Source of the DNA: Ilex aquifolium
Lineage: Eukaryota; Streptophyta; Magnoliopsida; Aquifoliales; Aquifoliaceae
NCBI GenBank assembly: GCA_951799425.1
Contig: OX637391.1
Coordinates: 48,889,069-48,953,068 of the forward strand
Length of the DNA: 64,000 bases
Reading direction: 5' to 3'
The first letter of the stretch is position 1; each line of letters opens with the position of its first letter. Positions 22,493 to 33,210 of this stretch are shown here, piece by piece. The position numbers and the translations under genes were made by a program. The notes under the pieces were generated by a model. It was not told where the DNA came from, did no database searches, and saw only the letters and a list, made by a program, of their open reading frames with translations.

Positions 22493-25400
22493 ACTTCATA
22501 TTATGGTAGATATTCCAGGGGGAAGAAGAGGTCACAGGAGTCAAAGGCCGAAGGCTTGAAAGCACAACGTCCACCTACTGCATGGCTATTTTTCTAGTAT
22601 GAAAAATTTGTGTATTGTAGTGTAAAATTATTTTGTGGTTAATGTATATTTGATAATGTACGCATTTGTTGTACTTCCATTACAGTAAGGAACAAATGCA
22701 GAATATCAAAGGAAACGCTGATCAAAAAGTGACACGCGAGGTATAATTTGTGTTACAAAGAGCGAGTATTGTTTGGAATAGTGAAATTAATAATGTCTTC
22801 CAATTGAACTTGTACTCATAAGGTGATTAAACAACTGGCTGACCAATGGAGGAAGATGGCAGATTGTGAGAAACAGAAATACAAAGAAATGTCTATACAT
22901 GCGAAGAGTGAATATGATCGTGTGAAAGATAATTCTGGGAAAATAACAGTACGGGTAATTATATTATTTCGATGCTAATTTTCACAATTCATCGTTTACA
23001 TTTACTGCACCTCTCCAACTGACATTTCTGTCTATGTTTTGACAAATTATCAAAGGGGACGCTTGGTACAAGGTGTTCGCCTGGGAAAATTGTAAAAATG
23101 ATACGACTTTTATGTGATGAGCAGAAAACTGCAATAAAAGAACTTGGTTTTGGAGGGATCTTGAGCCTCAAATGTGGGGAACTGAAGCGGGGTTTATGTG
23201 CATGGTTGATTGAACGGTTTGACACTGTGTCATTGACATTAAATGTGTACGGTGAAGCTATTCAGTTATCAGCCCTGGATGTTGAATGTGTCATGGGTTT
23301 GAGAAACGAAGGCTTGGACGTGGAGACTATTGGGCCCAGTGAAAGAATTAATGGCATTTGGAATTCATTATTCAATGGCGTTAAGGATATCCCGTTGAGA
23401 CATGTGAGTGAGAGACTTTGTGTACTTAAAGTGGCTTCGGATGAGTTTAGGATATATTTTGTGCTATTTCTTATTGGACATCTTCTATACCCAACCATGC
23501 GTACTTCAATCAGCAGCGGGTATCTTCACAGTGTTGTAGACGTTCCTTCTATAGGAAAGAGAAATTGGGCGAAATTTGTATTTGATGGTATGGTTGAAGG
23601 GGTACGAAAATATCAAACACGTGATCAAAAAAATGTTAGTGGATGTTTACTTGTTCTTATGGTAAGGCATCATTTTATTTTTTTAGTATTTTTATGTTGT
23701 GCTTGTTTCACAAAACTTTTACTAAATGACCTCGTTTATTTTTTTAATGTAGATAGTATATCTAGAGCGGGTCACACCCAAAACGGTGTTTGTTAAACAA
23801 CCGCCATGTAGGAGCAACCATCGAATTGCTGCATGGGGGGATGAGGAAATTAAGAAACATGTAAGCATGTTGAATAAGTCCAAATGACTAGCATGTCAAG
23901 AAGTTACTTGCAAAGTTTTGGACGACACCATGAATAAACCCCAACCAGTCGCTACAATAAAGCTTAGTAAATGATCCACCCATGAAGTGAAGCAACCTAT
24001 TTTGACATCAGATGAAAAACCACCGGTACGTATATACCATGATACTGAAATCACATTGATTTATAATAAGTTAAGGACACGTGATTAATTGTGTAAATGT
24101 GTAGGAATGGGAGACCAGAATGGTTAAGATGGAGAATGCGATTGTTAACCTTACTGGCATGGTGGGGTCAATGGTTAACATGATGCAAATGTTCATGGGT
24201 GGATCGTTTCCTAAACCATCAAATTACCAAGACATAGAGAATGATGCTGCTATCGGAGAAGTTGATGAGAAAAAAAATAAAATTGACTTGAATGAAGGCG
24301 TAAATGCCAATTCCCGGAATGAAGTGGATGTGGACTACCGGATTTGGACACCCATTGCCGCTATCCACACCCCACCACCAAAACCATTCCAGGAGGCACG
24401 ACGACGGCCAGTGAATACTGACAATGACGGTTACAAACAGAATGACGTTGGTGACATGCAAGAGGCTTCTTACTCATGCACCCAAACATCGTTCCCACCA
24501 ATGCAGCTAAGAAGAGATTCTAAACGGAGGCCAAGCAAATATGTGATTTCACCATATGAACAACCAAAGGTATAACATACATCAAACTTACTGTATTAAT
24601 TAATTACATTATACGTTATCCTCACTTATATTTTACTCCCTTTAACCACAGAATCGTTGGGTGAAGAAGGATGATAACAAAGAGGGCAAGGGGGAGGTGA
24701 ATAATCCCTCGGATCACATTCAAGAAATGGACAATTCCATGCATAAACAATTAATGCCTAAGGTTCTGACATCAGTTATTATTATTATCCAAGGTTTTGT
24801 ACATGTTTATGTTCAAATTATCTATGCACAGGGCGGTTACAACATGAATTGTTATGACAACAAGGCATCGATCGATGTGTACAAGACTCCGTACAAATCT
24901 GCTAACAAACTGAAATTGTCTTGTACAAGTGCATCAGTTGCTGAAATTCATAAGGTATGTTTTTTTCCATTATTGATTATGTGACAAACTTGAATGGTAG
25001 TTTAATGACACAGATTGGGGAAACAGATTTCAGATTCTACTTTGGGTATTCCACAGCACGTTGAGGAATATGCAAATGTAGACATACTGTATCCTGAAGA
25101 TAAGCAATTGATTCTGAATTACATATTTGACAAGAATCTTGACATGAGGTATCTTTATTTTTAATGTACCAATTGATACAATTTAAAAAATTAATTACTA
25201 TGTGAGCGAAAGTATTTGTATGCTTACCGGATTTGTGTGTAATATTAATTTTTTTTTTCAAACAGAGAGGATTTGATTAGGTTTGAACATGACCATGCTG
25301 GACGCCACTGTCTCATGACACTATTACCAAAGCAGTGGTTACTTGATTCTGTTGGAATATTAGGAACAATTTTTTATTTTTTTCAAGTTTTATCCATACG

Positions 25401-26382
25401 TCGGTACCATAACTTAAACCACTGGCAATTTACTTTTGTATTTTTCCAATGACTGTCACAGGTTGTGGATTTGGCGCACAATTTGTTATCTAATGAAGAT
25501 AAGACAAATCCAAAAACTGGGTTAGAGAGGTGGTATCTACCCACATGGTTCTCGGTAATAAAATTGTGTTTATTTGTAGGACCTAATTATTTTATTTAAA
25601 AAAAAAAAAATACATACAATATGTTGATTATAAATTTGTTTGTTGTATTCAGCAACAGGCATTGGCTCGTGCTGGAACGGCTGACAGTGCAAGTAAAAAA
25701 GCTTTGCTTCAATCTATGTGTGCTGCGAATGGGAAGTACATAAAAGATTTTACATACTGTGACAAGGTCTGTATTAACCATATAATTAATCCTTTTTTAT
25801 TTCAAATGTCTAACATTAGTTACATTGATCCACGCTTATTAACAATGTTTTGCTGTGTAAACAAATTTAGATATACATCCCGATCAACGAGAACAACTCC
25901 CATTGGTATCTATGCGTCATTGACGTAACTGAACAGAAAGCTCTTTTGTTGGACCCGCTTCCTGGTGACGATATTTCAACTCGGCTGAATGTTGTGCATA
26001 ATGTGGTCTTTGAATTAGATGATGTCCTTGAAGCTACACATCATAACTACCAACCTTATTTGGGAACATTCACTTTGTCCGCACCGTCTTGGGCCCCACG
26101 TCAGGGGAATGCATATGATTGTGGAATGTTTGTTGTCAAGATGATCCTGGCTCCAGTGCTTTGTCTAGGCTTTAGCATTAAGGTGAAATATATAACATAG
26201 GCAACCTACGACATGTCGCGATTGTAATTCTATAATTTGTTTATATCCCTCCTGTAAGCGCATTTTGTTAACAAGGTGGTATCATGTTATCGCAGGAAGA
26301 TTCGAATGAAATGCGGATGAACTTTGCGTTTTCATTAGCTACTCACGCTGACAACAAAGTTCGCAACAAACTCATACATTAG
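22493..26382 (+). CDS. HMG-box / plant-mobile-type domain / Ulp1 (C48) SUMO-protease protein
   Basis: Fourteen exons with GT-AG borders join in one frame to 838 codons: 22493-22596, 22686-22740, 22823-22954, 23056-23661, 23753-23860, 24105-24569, 24652-24762, 24832-24954, 25027-25148, 25266-25350, 25462-25554, 25653-25766, 25871-26182, 26296-26382 (stop TAG). The N-terminus is open; an upstream start exon is not identified. Exons 1-3 encode an HMG box (PPTAWLFFYKEQ, then LADQWRKMADCEKQKY, then AKSEYDRVK). Exon 4 is a helical domain starting GTRCSPGK, homologous to that of 29505-32440. The C-terminal C48 domain has NSHWYLCVID (His 25901-25903), LLLDPLP (Asp 25952-25954) and RQGNAYDCGMF (Gln 26102-26104, Cys 26120-26122), a complete Ulp1 catalytic set. 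It probably cleaves SUMO or a like protein in the nucleus and binds AT-rich or bent DNA; function is inferred. Ulp1 cargo is known in MULEs such as Kaonashi. Confidence 0.8.
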
Positions 26383-28490
26383 GCGCGAGAACGAGGGATA
26401 GAAACGGGGAAATGTAGAAGTATATTAGCAGGAATGTGAGAATGGGTTCGGTATGTATATAGTGGAATACAATGTGCTTTGTTAGACGGGATGTATATAT
26501 TGGAATACAAAGTTGCCTGAGAGCTGGAATGTGCTTTGATAGGCATGATATATTTATTGGAATACAATGTTTATTGGTGAATGAAATGTGCTTATGTATT
26601 CGGTATTTATATACTGGAATACAATGTGGACAGTTTTAAGGAAAAGATACATGTTATTGAGTAGAACCAAAATACCAAGAAACAACACTTGTTAACAAGA
26701 AATAGCTTAGCCAAGATGATGGCTTTAATCCTTCAAGAAAATATAATATGTCAAAAAATCATTCTTGAATCACTTTTACTTTTTCATATGTGTGAAGTCA
26801 AAAGCTACTACATATGGGTAATAACCGTGAATATAGCTATAATGAACAGAATATTTAATCAATGTTACTTTTTAAGATCTGTGCAGTCAAAAGCTAGTAT
26901 ATCTGTCGGTAATGAAAAGTTTGCAGTGGGTTTGATGTGAGTCAAGTCATTCCGTGTGAATACTTGATACGCGTCTCATTGGATGCGGAGAAACACGTGT
27001 TGTTAAATTTTAGTTGACGTAAATATATAAATTTTTTTTTTTTGTAAAAGAGGAAATTTATTCCAAAAAATTGAAGACTTTACAAGAAGCAAAGAACAAA
27101 AATGTTCTAAAGTGTGGGAGTTGGCTTTAATCCTTCAATGGATTAACCCAATCCTAATTACGGTATGAGTATCCAAAATTAAACCAAAATCTGCCAAAAA
27201 AATCAGACAAAACAAGCAGAAATTAATGACCTATATCTAATAAATGTGCTCCAGTGAAAATCATTGGCAGCTGAAAACACCCATTGTAGGAAGCAGCTGT
27301 AATCCACTTCATCAGCTTTCTGAAGCTGGGAGACACATAATTCAACTGAGCTGAGACGTCAGCTGAGAGCTCAGCTGATAATTATTGAGCAGCGAGCAAG
27401 TCTGATAAAGAAACATGAAAAGTCAGCAGATAAGGCATTCTCCTTATCAATATGAAGCCCTGCCTCTTTAATAGACTGTTGATCTTTCGTTAAAAAATCA
27501 ACGAAGAGACTCTGGTTCAGAAGTCGAAGAGAAAACCGGCTGGGCAGCTGTTAAGTCCCTAAAGAGAGAGCTTGACACCGATGCTCCGCTGCCCAACCAG
27601 TGGCATATGCATTACCCTGCACAATTGCATCATGCGAACATTCACACCACCAGTATGCCATAAATTGGTTACTAGCTAAAGAGAAATGCATTGATTTGCG
27701 GGATATCATCAACCATGTCTGACACATGAATTTATCCTATTGATCTACCTTACCATTGTCATAATATACCGTCTATAAATATGTGCAAATTATAGACATA
27801 TTTTATTAATTAACCTCCCAAATTACAAGAATCAAAAAAATCCCCTACCTATTACAACAGAAAACAGTTACAGCTTCACTGTACACATTAGCAAACTTTT
27901 ACAATCAAAGACGTTAAAAAATTCATGTTCAGCTGTTGCAGTCCATATCATCAGCATACCAGCACCCACATTCTGTACAGCAGACCATGATACATGCTGA
28001 ATCCACAGAAAACACATGCCGGTCAATTAACACAACCTCCTAATGTTTACAGTAGGCCTGAGGTGTATCTTGCTGCAAAAGCATGTATCAAGCCAATGGC
28101 AGAATACCTGCAGCTGGAAAAACACTAAAGCCACCAGACTTAACGGGGATCAATAAGCCAAAATAAGGCAGCTACAACATTAGCCTCCCTGTACACATGT
28201 CTACACTTTACCTGCAGTAATTACAAACAAACTCCCCAATCTCATCCATAACTCCTTTCAACCTCCAAAACACTTTAGCATGCCCTCACATCTTCATATC
28301 TTCTCCTACACCTTTCTTTACAAAGGGCCCAAACAAATCAACATGCAAACCCCAAAAATTAAAAACAGGTATACATTAAATGAATCGTAAGTATAGCACA
28401 AAGTGCAAACTGAATTGAGGCCCAAAAACTAAAGACCACATGCAAAATAATTTACTGCAACCAACAAAGAAGGGAGAATCACAGCACTGT
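26383..28490. other. Non-coding stretch after the HMG-Ulp1 gene
   Basis: The first 250 bp hold about four irregular repeats of a TATATA-TGGAATACAATGTG word (26455-26630), probably in the 3' untranslated region. A second region, 27030-27140, is a minus-strand retroposon 3' end. Copies of TGGCTTTAATCCTTCAA stand at 26720-26736 and 27122-27138. The rest, to 28490, shows no recognisable gene. Confidence 0.45.
27030..27140 (-). mobile_element. Retroposon 3' end (probable LINE) with poly-A
   Basis: A T-run at 27032-27043, then on the complement an AATAAATTTCC polyadenylation-like segment, TTTGCTTCTTGTAAAGTC, and TTGAAGGATTAAAGCCA. It is homologous to the ends at 9266 and 41755 but more diverged. 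Confidence 0.45.
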
Positions 28491-28499
28491 TTAAAAATT

Positions 28500-29090
28500 T
28501 TAATTTCACTTCGATTAGAAACCATGAATGCGTTGTTTTGGCACACCACCATAACTTGCAGGTGTAACATTGCCACTTCCATAATCTGGAGGAACATTAC
28601 TACAATGACAATATGTCATGTCAACGGCCAAATATATTGCATTTAAATCACTCACCAGCTGCACCACAACTACCACCTCCCTTCCAGTACACCCAGTCAT
28701 ATGAAGCTACATCCATATGACTGTCCCTAACCATTCATTAATGGTCTGGGGCAATGCGTACAGCTATGGCCAGGACCACCGCAACTGATACATGTCCACA
28801 TACATGCCAGCACAACTATTCACCAAATCTAGAAGAAACCTAGTCTCGGACGATAAATTTACTATCTATGCTTTGACTACATTCGACTTTACACGTTCTT
28901 CATCAGTAAATGTCTCCTCCTTCACTTTCATTTTGAATAAATAGTTCATAAGTCCACGTTGACACCTATCACATCGCCACTGAAAATCTCCATTATTTGT
29001 AACCTTCTTGTTGCACAATCTGGTTGTATAATTGGTCAGCCATATCATTAAAACTGCTTCCTTATGTTTTGCCCTGTAAACAACCAAGCC
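28500..29090 (-). pseudogene. RPA70-like C-terminal fragments (zinc ribbon and CCHC knuckle)
   Basis: On the minus strand an exon-like frame (28866-29087) reads LCNKKVTNNGDFQWRCDRCQ followed by LFKMKVKEE. This resembles the zinc-ribbon OB fold at the C-terminus of the large RPA subunit, where CNKKV and a second CxxC are conserved. About 100 bp downstream (about 28760-28800) a frame reads CISCGGPGHSCTHCP, a CX2CX4HX4C knuckle as found at the end of some plant RPA1 proteins. The first CxxC of the ribbon is incomplete (TTRLC) and no continuous gene can be assembled, so this is probably a decayed or captured RPA-like gene. Helitrons are another known carrier of RPA-like genes; no Helitron end was recognised here. 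Confidence 0.45.
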
Positions 29091-29504
29091 AAAAAACTCA
29101 CATCAGCACCACTACTACCCAGGGACATCAACAATGTTTGCAGCAACTATACCTGATTATTTATCAGCAAAACAAACAATCACATGCTTCACCTAATTTG
29201 AGGCAGACAGTTGCTACGCTGCAATCATAGATAGATGTTCATATGAGCACGTTGTCAAACTCTTAAATAATGTGATTTCTGCAAGTCAAAATATAGTATA
29301 ATTGATTTGTTTGTATGCATCTGCCTAAATACAGATCCACCGTTACAAATTCAATTCAATATTGATTAAAATGTGCAGAACCGTATATACATCTGTCTAA
29401 AACTGTAACTGTACATATGAAAGAAAACAAAGAATGTAATCAGTTTGTCCACCACCATCAGATACAGGTGTCTTCCTCGACTCTCAAATGAACCAATACA
29501 CACG

Positions 29505-32440
29505 TCAAGGTGTGTGTAGTGCCATATGTATGATTCTATCTCTGAAATTGTTCTCCTCAGCGGTGACCAAGTTAATAGCCACCTCTGTTCGAATGTCTTT
29601 ACTCCTACCCTGCATTTAACAAATTAAATACACAAATTTGTTGACAAGTATCATATGCTAAATGAAAACAATAAGTATCTTACAACTCTATTCGCATTTG
29701 TGCGTCGAACATTGTTTCTTTTTGGATTTGGCAGAGGGTCGAGTATGAATGTTTGTTTCTCCTCTATATCCACCAAAAGTAGATACCAATGTGATTTTTC
29801 ATCGTTCATTGGGATATAAATCTACATACAAACAAACAATTACAAACTAATATAGACTAACATAAAAACAATTAGAAAACGAATTAAACCAATATAGACT
29901 ACCTATGTAGTTGCTGTAAAATCAGGGAGTGGAAGGCGAGTAAACTTCTTTTTTTTCTTAGTTACCCTTGCACCTTGACTGCGGGGTGCTGCGGCGTGAC
30001 ATTGGTTGTTCCTGCATTCCCATGGCTTGTTGCTGCATACAGTCACGAGCAAACACACATTAATTTGTTTGTCACACGACCCGAACCCCTTGAAATTGCA
30101 TAATGCAACTAAAAATTGTGCATAAATGATGAAAACAAATACTTACAGAGAAGACTGTAGGTAAGTACCATCGTCCCGTTTGCGGAGCGATGCAGGCACA
30201 CATATCAATTACCTAATAATATTGTTTACACGATATTTTAGTTTCATTCTCATAACGTAACAACAATAACAGTCAAAAAATTAACTTTCACAAACAATTC
30301 CACTCAGCCATTGGTTCGGGGCAAGGGTCTGTAACACCTCCCTTGTGCTTGCAGCATGGTCACCAACTGATACCAGACACTCACTATACGTAAACAAAAC
30401 TGCATTAATTTTATGCACAGGTTGTATTGGAAAACGATAAAACTAGCACACACGTTAAGCATAATGGGCTGGGCCAAAATAAAAATTAAAACGACACATA
30501 CTCAGATGGCAAGTGTTTGTCAAATATGTAAAGGTAGATTGCGCGTTCCACATCATCATCGATATGGGTTATTCTTGGGAACACCACATCTGCCATCTAC
30601 AACGCAATTTAGCGTATAATTCATTCAAAATGACACTCACCTGAAAATACATGTTGAATTTTTAATAAAACAAATCAATATATCATACTTCATATGGTTG
30701 GTGTTCCTCTACAGCATCTGGATCATCCAAATCAACCTAAAATATAAAGTTCGCAATTGTCAGTTCACGTCAACAACTCAGCAGTAATGGATGTCGTTAA
30801 ACATTGAACAACACATTTAAGGTTGCACTAGTACAACAGATGATATACACACCTTCGTCAGATCAATTTCATCTTCTTCGTTATTTCCCCCCATTTCATG
30901 TCTGACATCCTTCGCATTCCCCGATTTATCAAGAAATTTTGACATCAGCTGTCCTATCTCACCCAGTTGTTTGTCCATCACAGACAACGTAGTTGTGCAG
31001 TGTGATGCAAAAGTATCAAACTTTTTTTCCATGCGCTCTGCAAGAATCTCAAGTCTTCCAACTCTTATCCGCAAATCCTAAAAACAATATACGTAATAAT
31101 TCATAGTACAATCAAATATTTGCAGACAAATATTAGGCTTATTTGGGAAATATATACATTATACATGGTTTATGTACATACGTCAGACACTGCTTGCTAG
31201 GATGCAGTACCAAGTGCATCATCAATGATCTACTCCTCCACAAAAACATCCAACTACATACATAAAACGAATGTAATCACATGCTTGTCAAATACTATGT
31301 AAGACTATACCATACAACAGTGCATATGCAAAAATTCATGTAATTAGAAAATGTATACCTCGTCCAGATTGAACCCACCACAATGGAAGATATCATTCAT
31401 TCTTTTATTGACATCGCTGTCACCCTACTCTCCAATCCAGGGGACCTCATGAAAAACCATAGGAATGATGGTTTGACCTCTCGGTGTAACTCGTTCAAGA
31501 TAGAAAACCTGCATACAAAAGAAACTGAAGACCATAACACACTATTTACCATTAGTATACAACATACACATTAACAAACACGTCATGCATAAGTGCTTTA
31601 CCATCAGAACAACAAGACAGCCACCCAATGATCCCCGACCGGATGCTTGAAATTTTGTAATGCCTTCGAGGACTCCATCAAATACGAACTTGCACCAATT
31701 TGTATGTCGTAATGAAGGCACATCAACAACAGAGTGTAATGCAGCAACATTTATCGTTATTCTCATTGTTGGACGAAGCATACAAGCAATAATATATAAA
31801 ACAGACAGCCTTATAAAATCGTCAGAGGCATCTGTGATTGAACTAAGGCGCTCCGATTGTCCGTTAAATACCTCCGGTTGTCCGTTAAATATAGACGTAC
31901 AAAGGTCCTTAATGCTGTCCTTTGTACCCGTGGTGACCACATTTGTCCCAGAAAATTGCAAACCTAGTATGTAGGTTACATCTTGGGGGCTGAACTTCGC
32001 CCATTTGCCATACAAGTTGAAAGCACACCGCTGGGGATCAAATCGTCCAGCCAACCATGCACACAAATCATGCCTGATATATGTGCATGCTATGTTGAGC
32101 AATCCTCCCAAGCCAATTTCGATGATGGCTTGTTTTTGTGCGGCATTTAGATTTGATGCGAATTTTTTGAGTCTTTTAGGTGAACATCTGGTCCCCACAT
32201 AATGTTGTACACATTAAGTAATTGAACAATTAATACGGAACGACACATGTCAAGTTGAATAAACTAATGATGCATATGCATAATTTTCTCCATAACTAAA
32301 TGTAAGGATGTATAACATACTTCTACATCTGTATGGCCTATACTATCCGCCCGTCGTCTTCTTTGTCTCTTCCCGGACGTGGCAGTATCAACCACTTGTT
32401 TTCTCTTTCCCCTAGTGCAATTTTGTTGTCATATAATAAG
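29505..32440 (-). pseudogene. Ulp1-family accessory gene, copy X, lacking the catalytic-Cys segment
   Basis: A multi-exon minus-strand gene. In order: a basic exon (KRQRRRRADSLG, about 32340-32400), the helical-domain exon (about 31602-32204), FYLERVTP exon, LDVFVEEEIIDD exon, a coiled-coil exon (about 30850-31078), IDDDVERAIYLYIFDKHLP (about 30540-30600), WYLPTVFS (about 30170-30220), then IYIPMNDEKSHWYLLLVDI and FILDPLP (about 29710-29825) and a C-terminal tail ending at the TGA at 29505-29507. The His and Asp of a C48 protease are kept. The exon that should carry RQ..DCG is absent: only about 70 bp of intron-like sequence separates the DPLP exon from the tail. An upstream exon (about 29930-30050) also appears shifted in frame. 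It is probably inactive as a protease. The N-terminal half could still encode a nuclear coiled-coil protein. Confidence 0.65.
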
Positions 32441-33090
32441 AACTTTGAAAAATACCATATAAAAATATTGTAAGCCCAATCAAATGTCTTTACATTGTGT
32501 TTGATGCAGAGTTAATTACAGCTGTTTAACAACAATCTGCCTAATAATACGAATCACCGGTACCTACAAAACACAAATTATTGGATTAGATTTGATTATA
32601 AATGGAATGTACACAGCAACCAAAATATCACAGCACATCGAGCACCCAAAAGAATCGAGTCCACTATATCTAATTACAAATATTAGGCTTAAGAATCAAT
32701 TTATTTGTAATTTTTAATTTTTTTGTTTGGTAATATTACACATTTTATAAGAGAGGGTATGATGAAGCTCGAATCCGCAACATATCAGTATAATGACGGG
32801 CTCCAAAGGTATTAGGCCACCGGTAACTTCATTTTTATCTTTTCTTAGTTATGCCATTTTGAATCAATCTAAACCCATAATGAATATATAAAAATATATG
32901 ATAAAGTTTACTTAAATAACATGAATTAAAAAAATATCGACTTTTACACAAATCTGCTTATTAGTGAGAAACACATGAGAAACAAATATAAATTTTGTTT
33001 TTCTCAAATAAAAATCAATTAGATACAACCCCAAGCATGCTACCACACACACACACGCTGCTATTTAGTGACTTGCATATTCAATGTGTT

Positions 33091-33210
33091 TGAGTTTTTG
33101 TGTCTATGGGTGTTTGTGTTTGAGTGTTTGTGTCTGTGGGTGTTTGTGTTTGAGTGTTTGTGTCTGTGTGTGTTTGTGTTTGAGTGTTTGTGTCTGTAAG
33201 TGTTTGTGTA
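33091..33210 (+). repeat. 30-bp minisatellite, four units
   Basis: Four consecutive 30-bp units of the type TGAGTGTTTGTGTCTGTGGG followed by TGTTTGTGTT. Confidence 0.95.

Noticed and set aside
28500-29090. Helitron insertion carrying the RPA-like fragments
   Set aside because: No TC start, CTRR end with hairpin, or Rep/helicase frame was seen nearby; kept only as an alternative.
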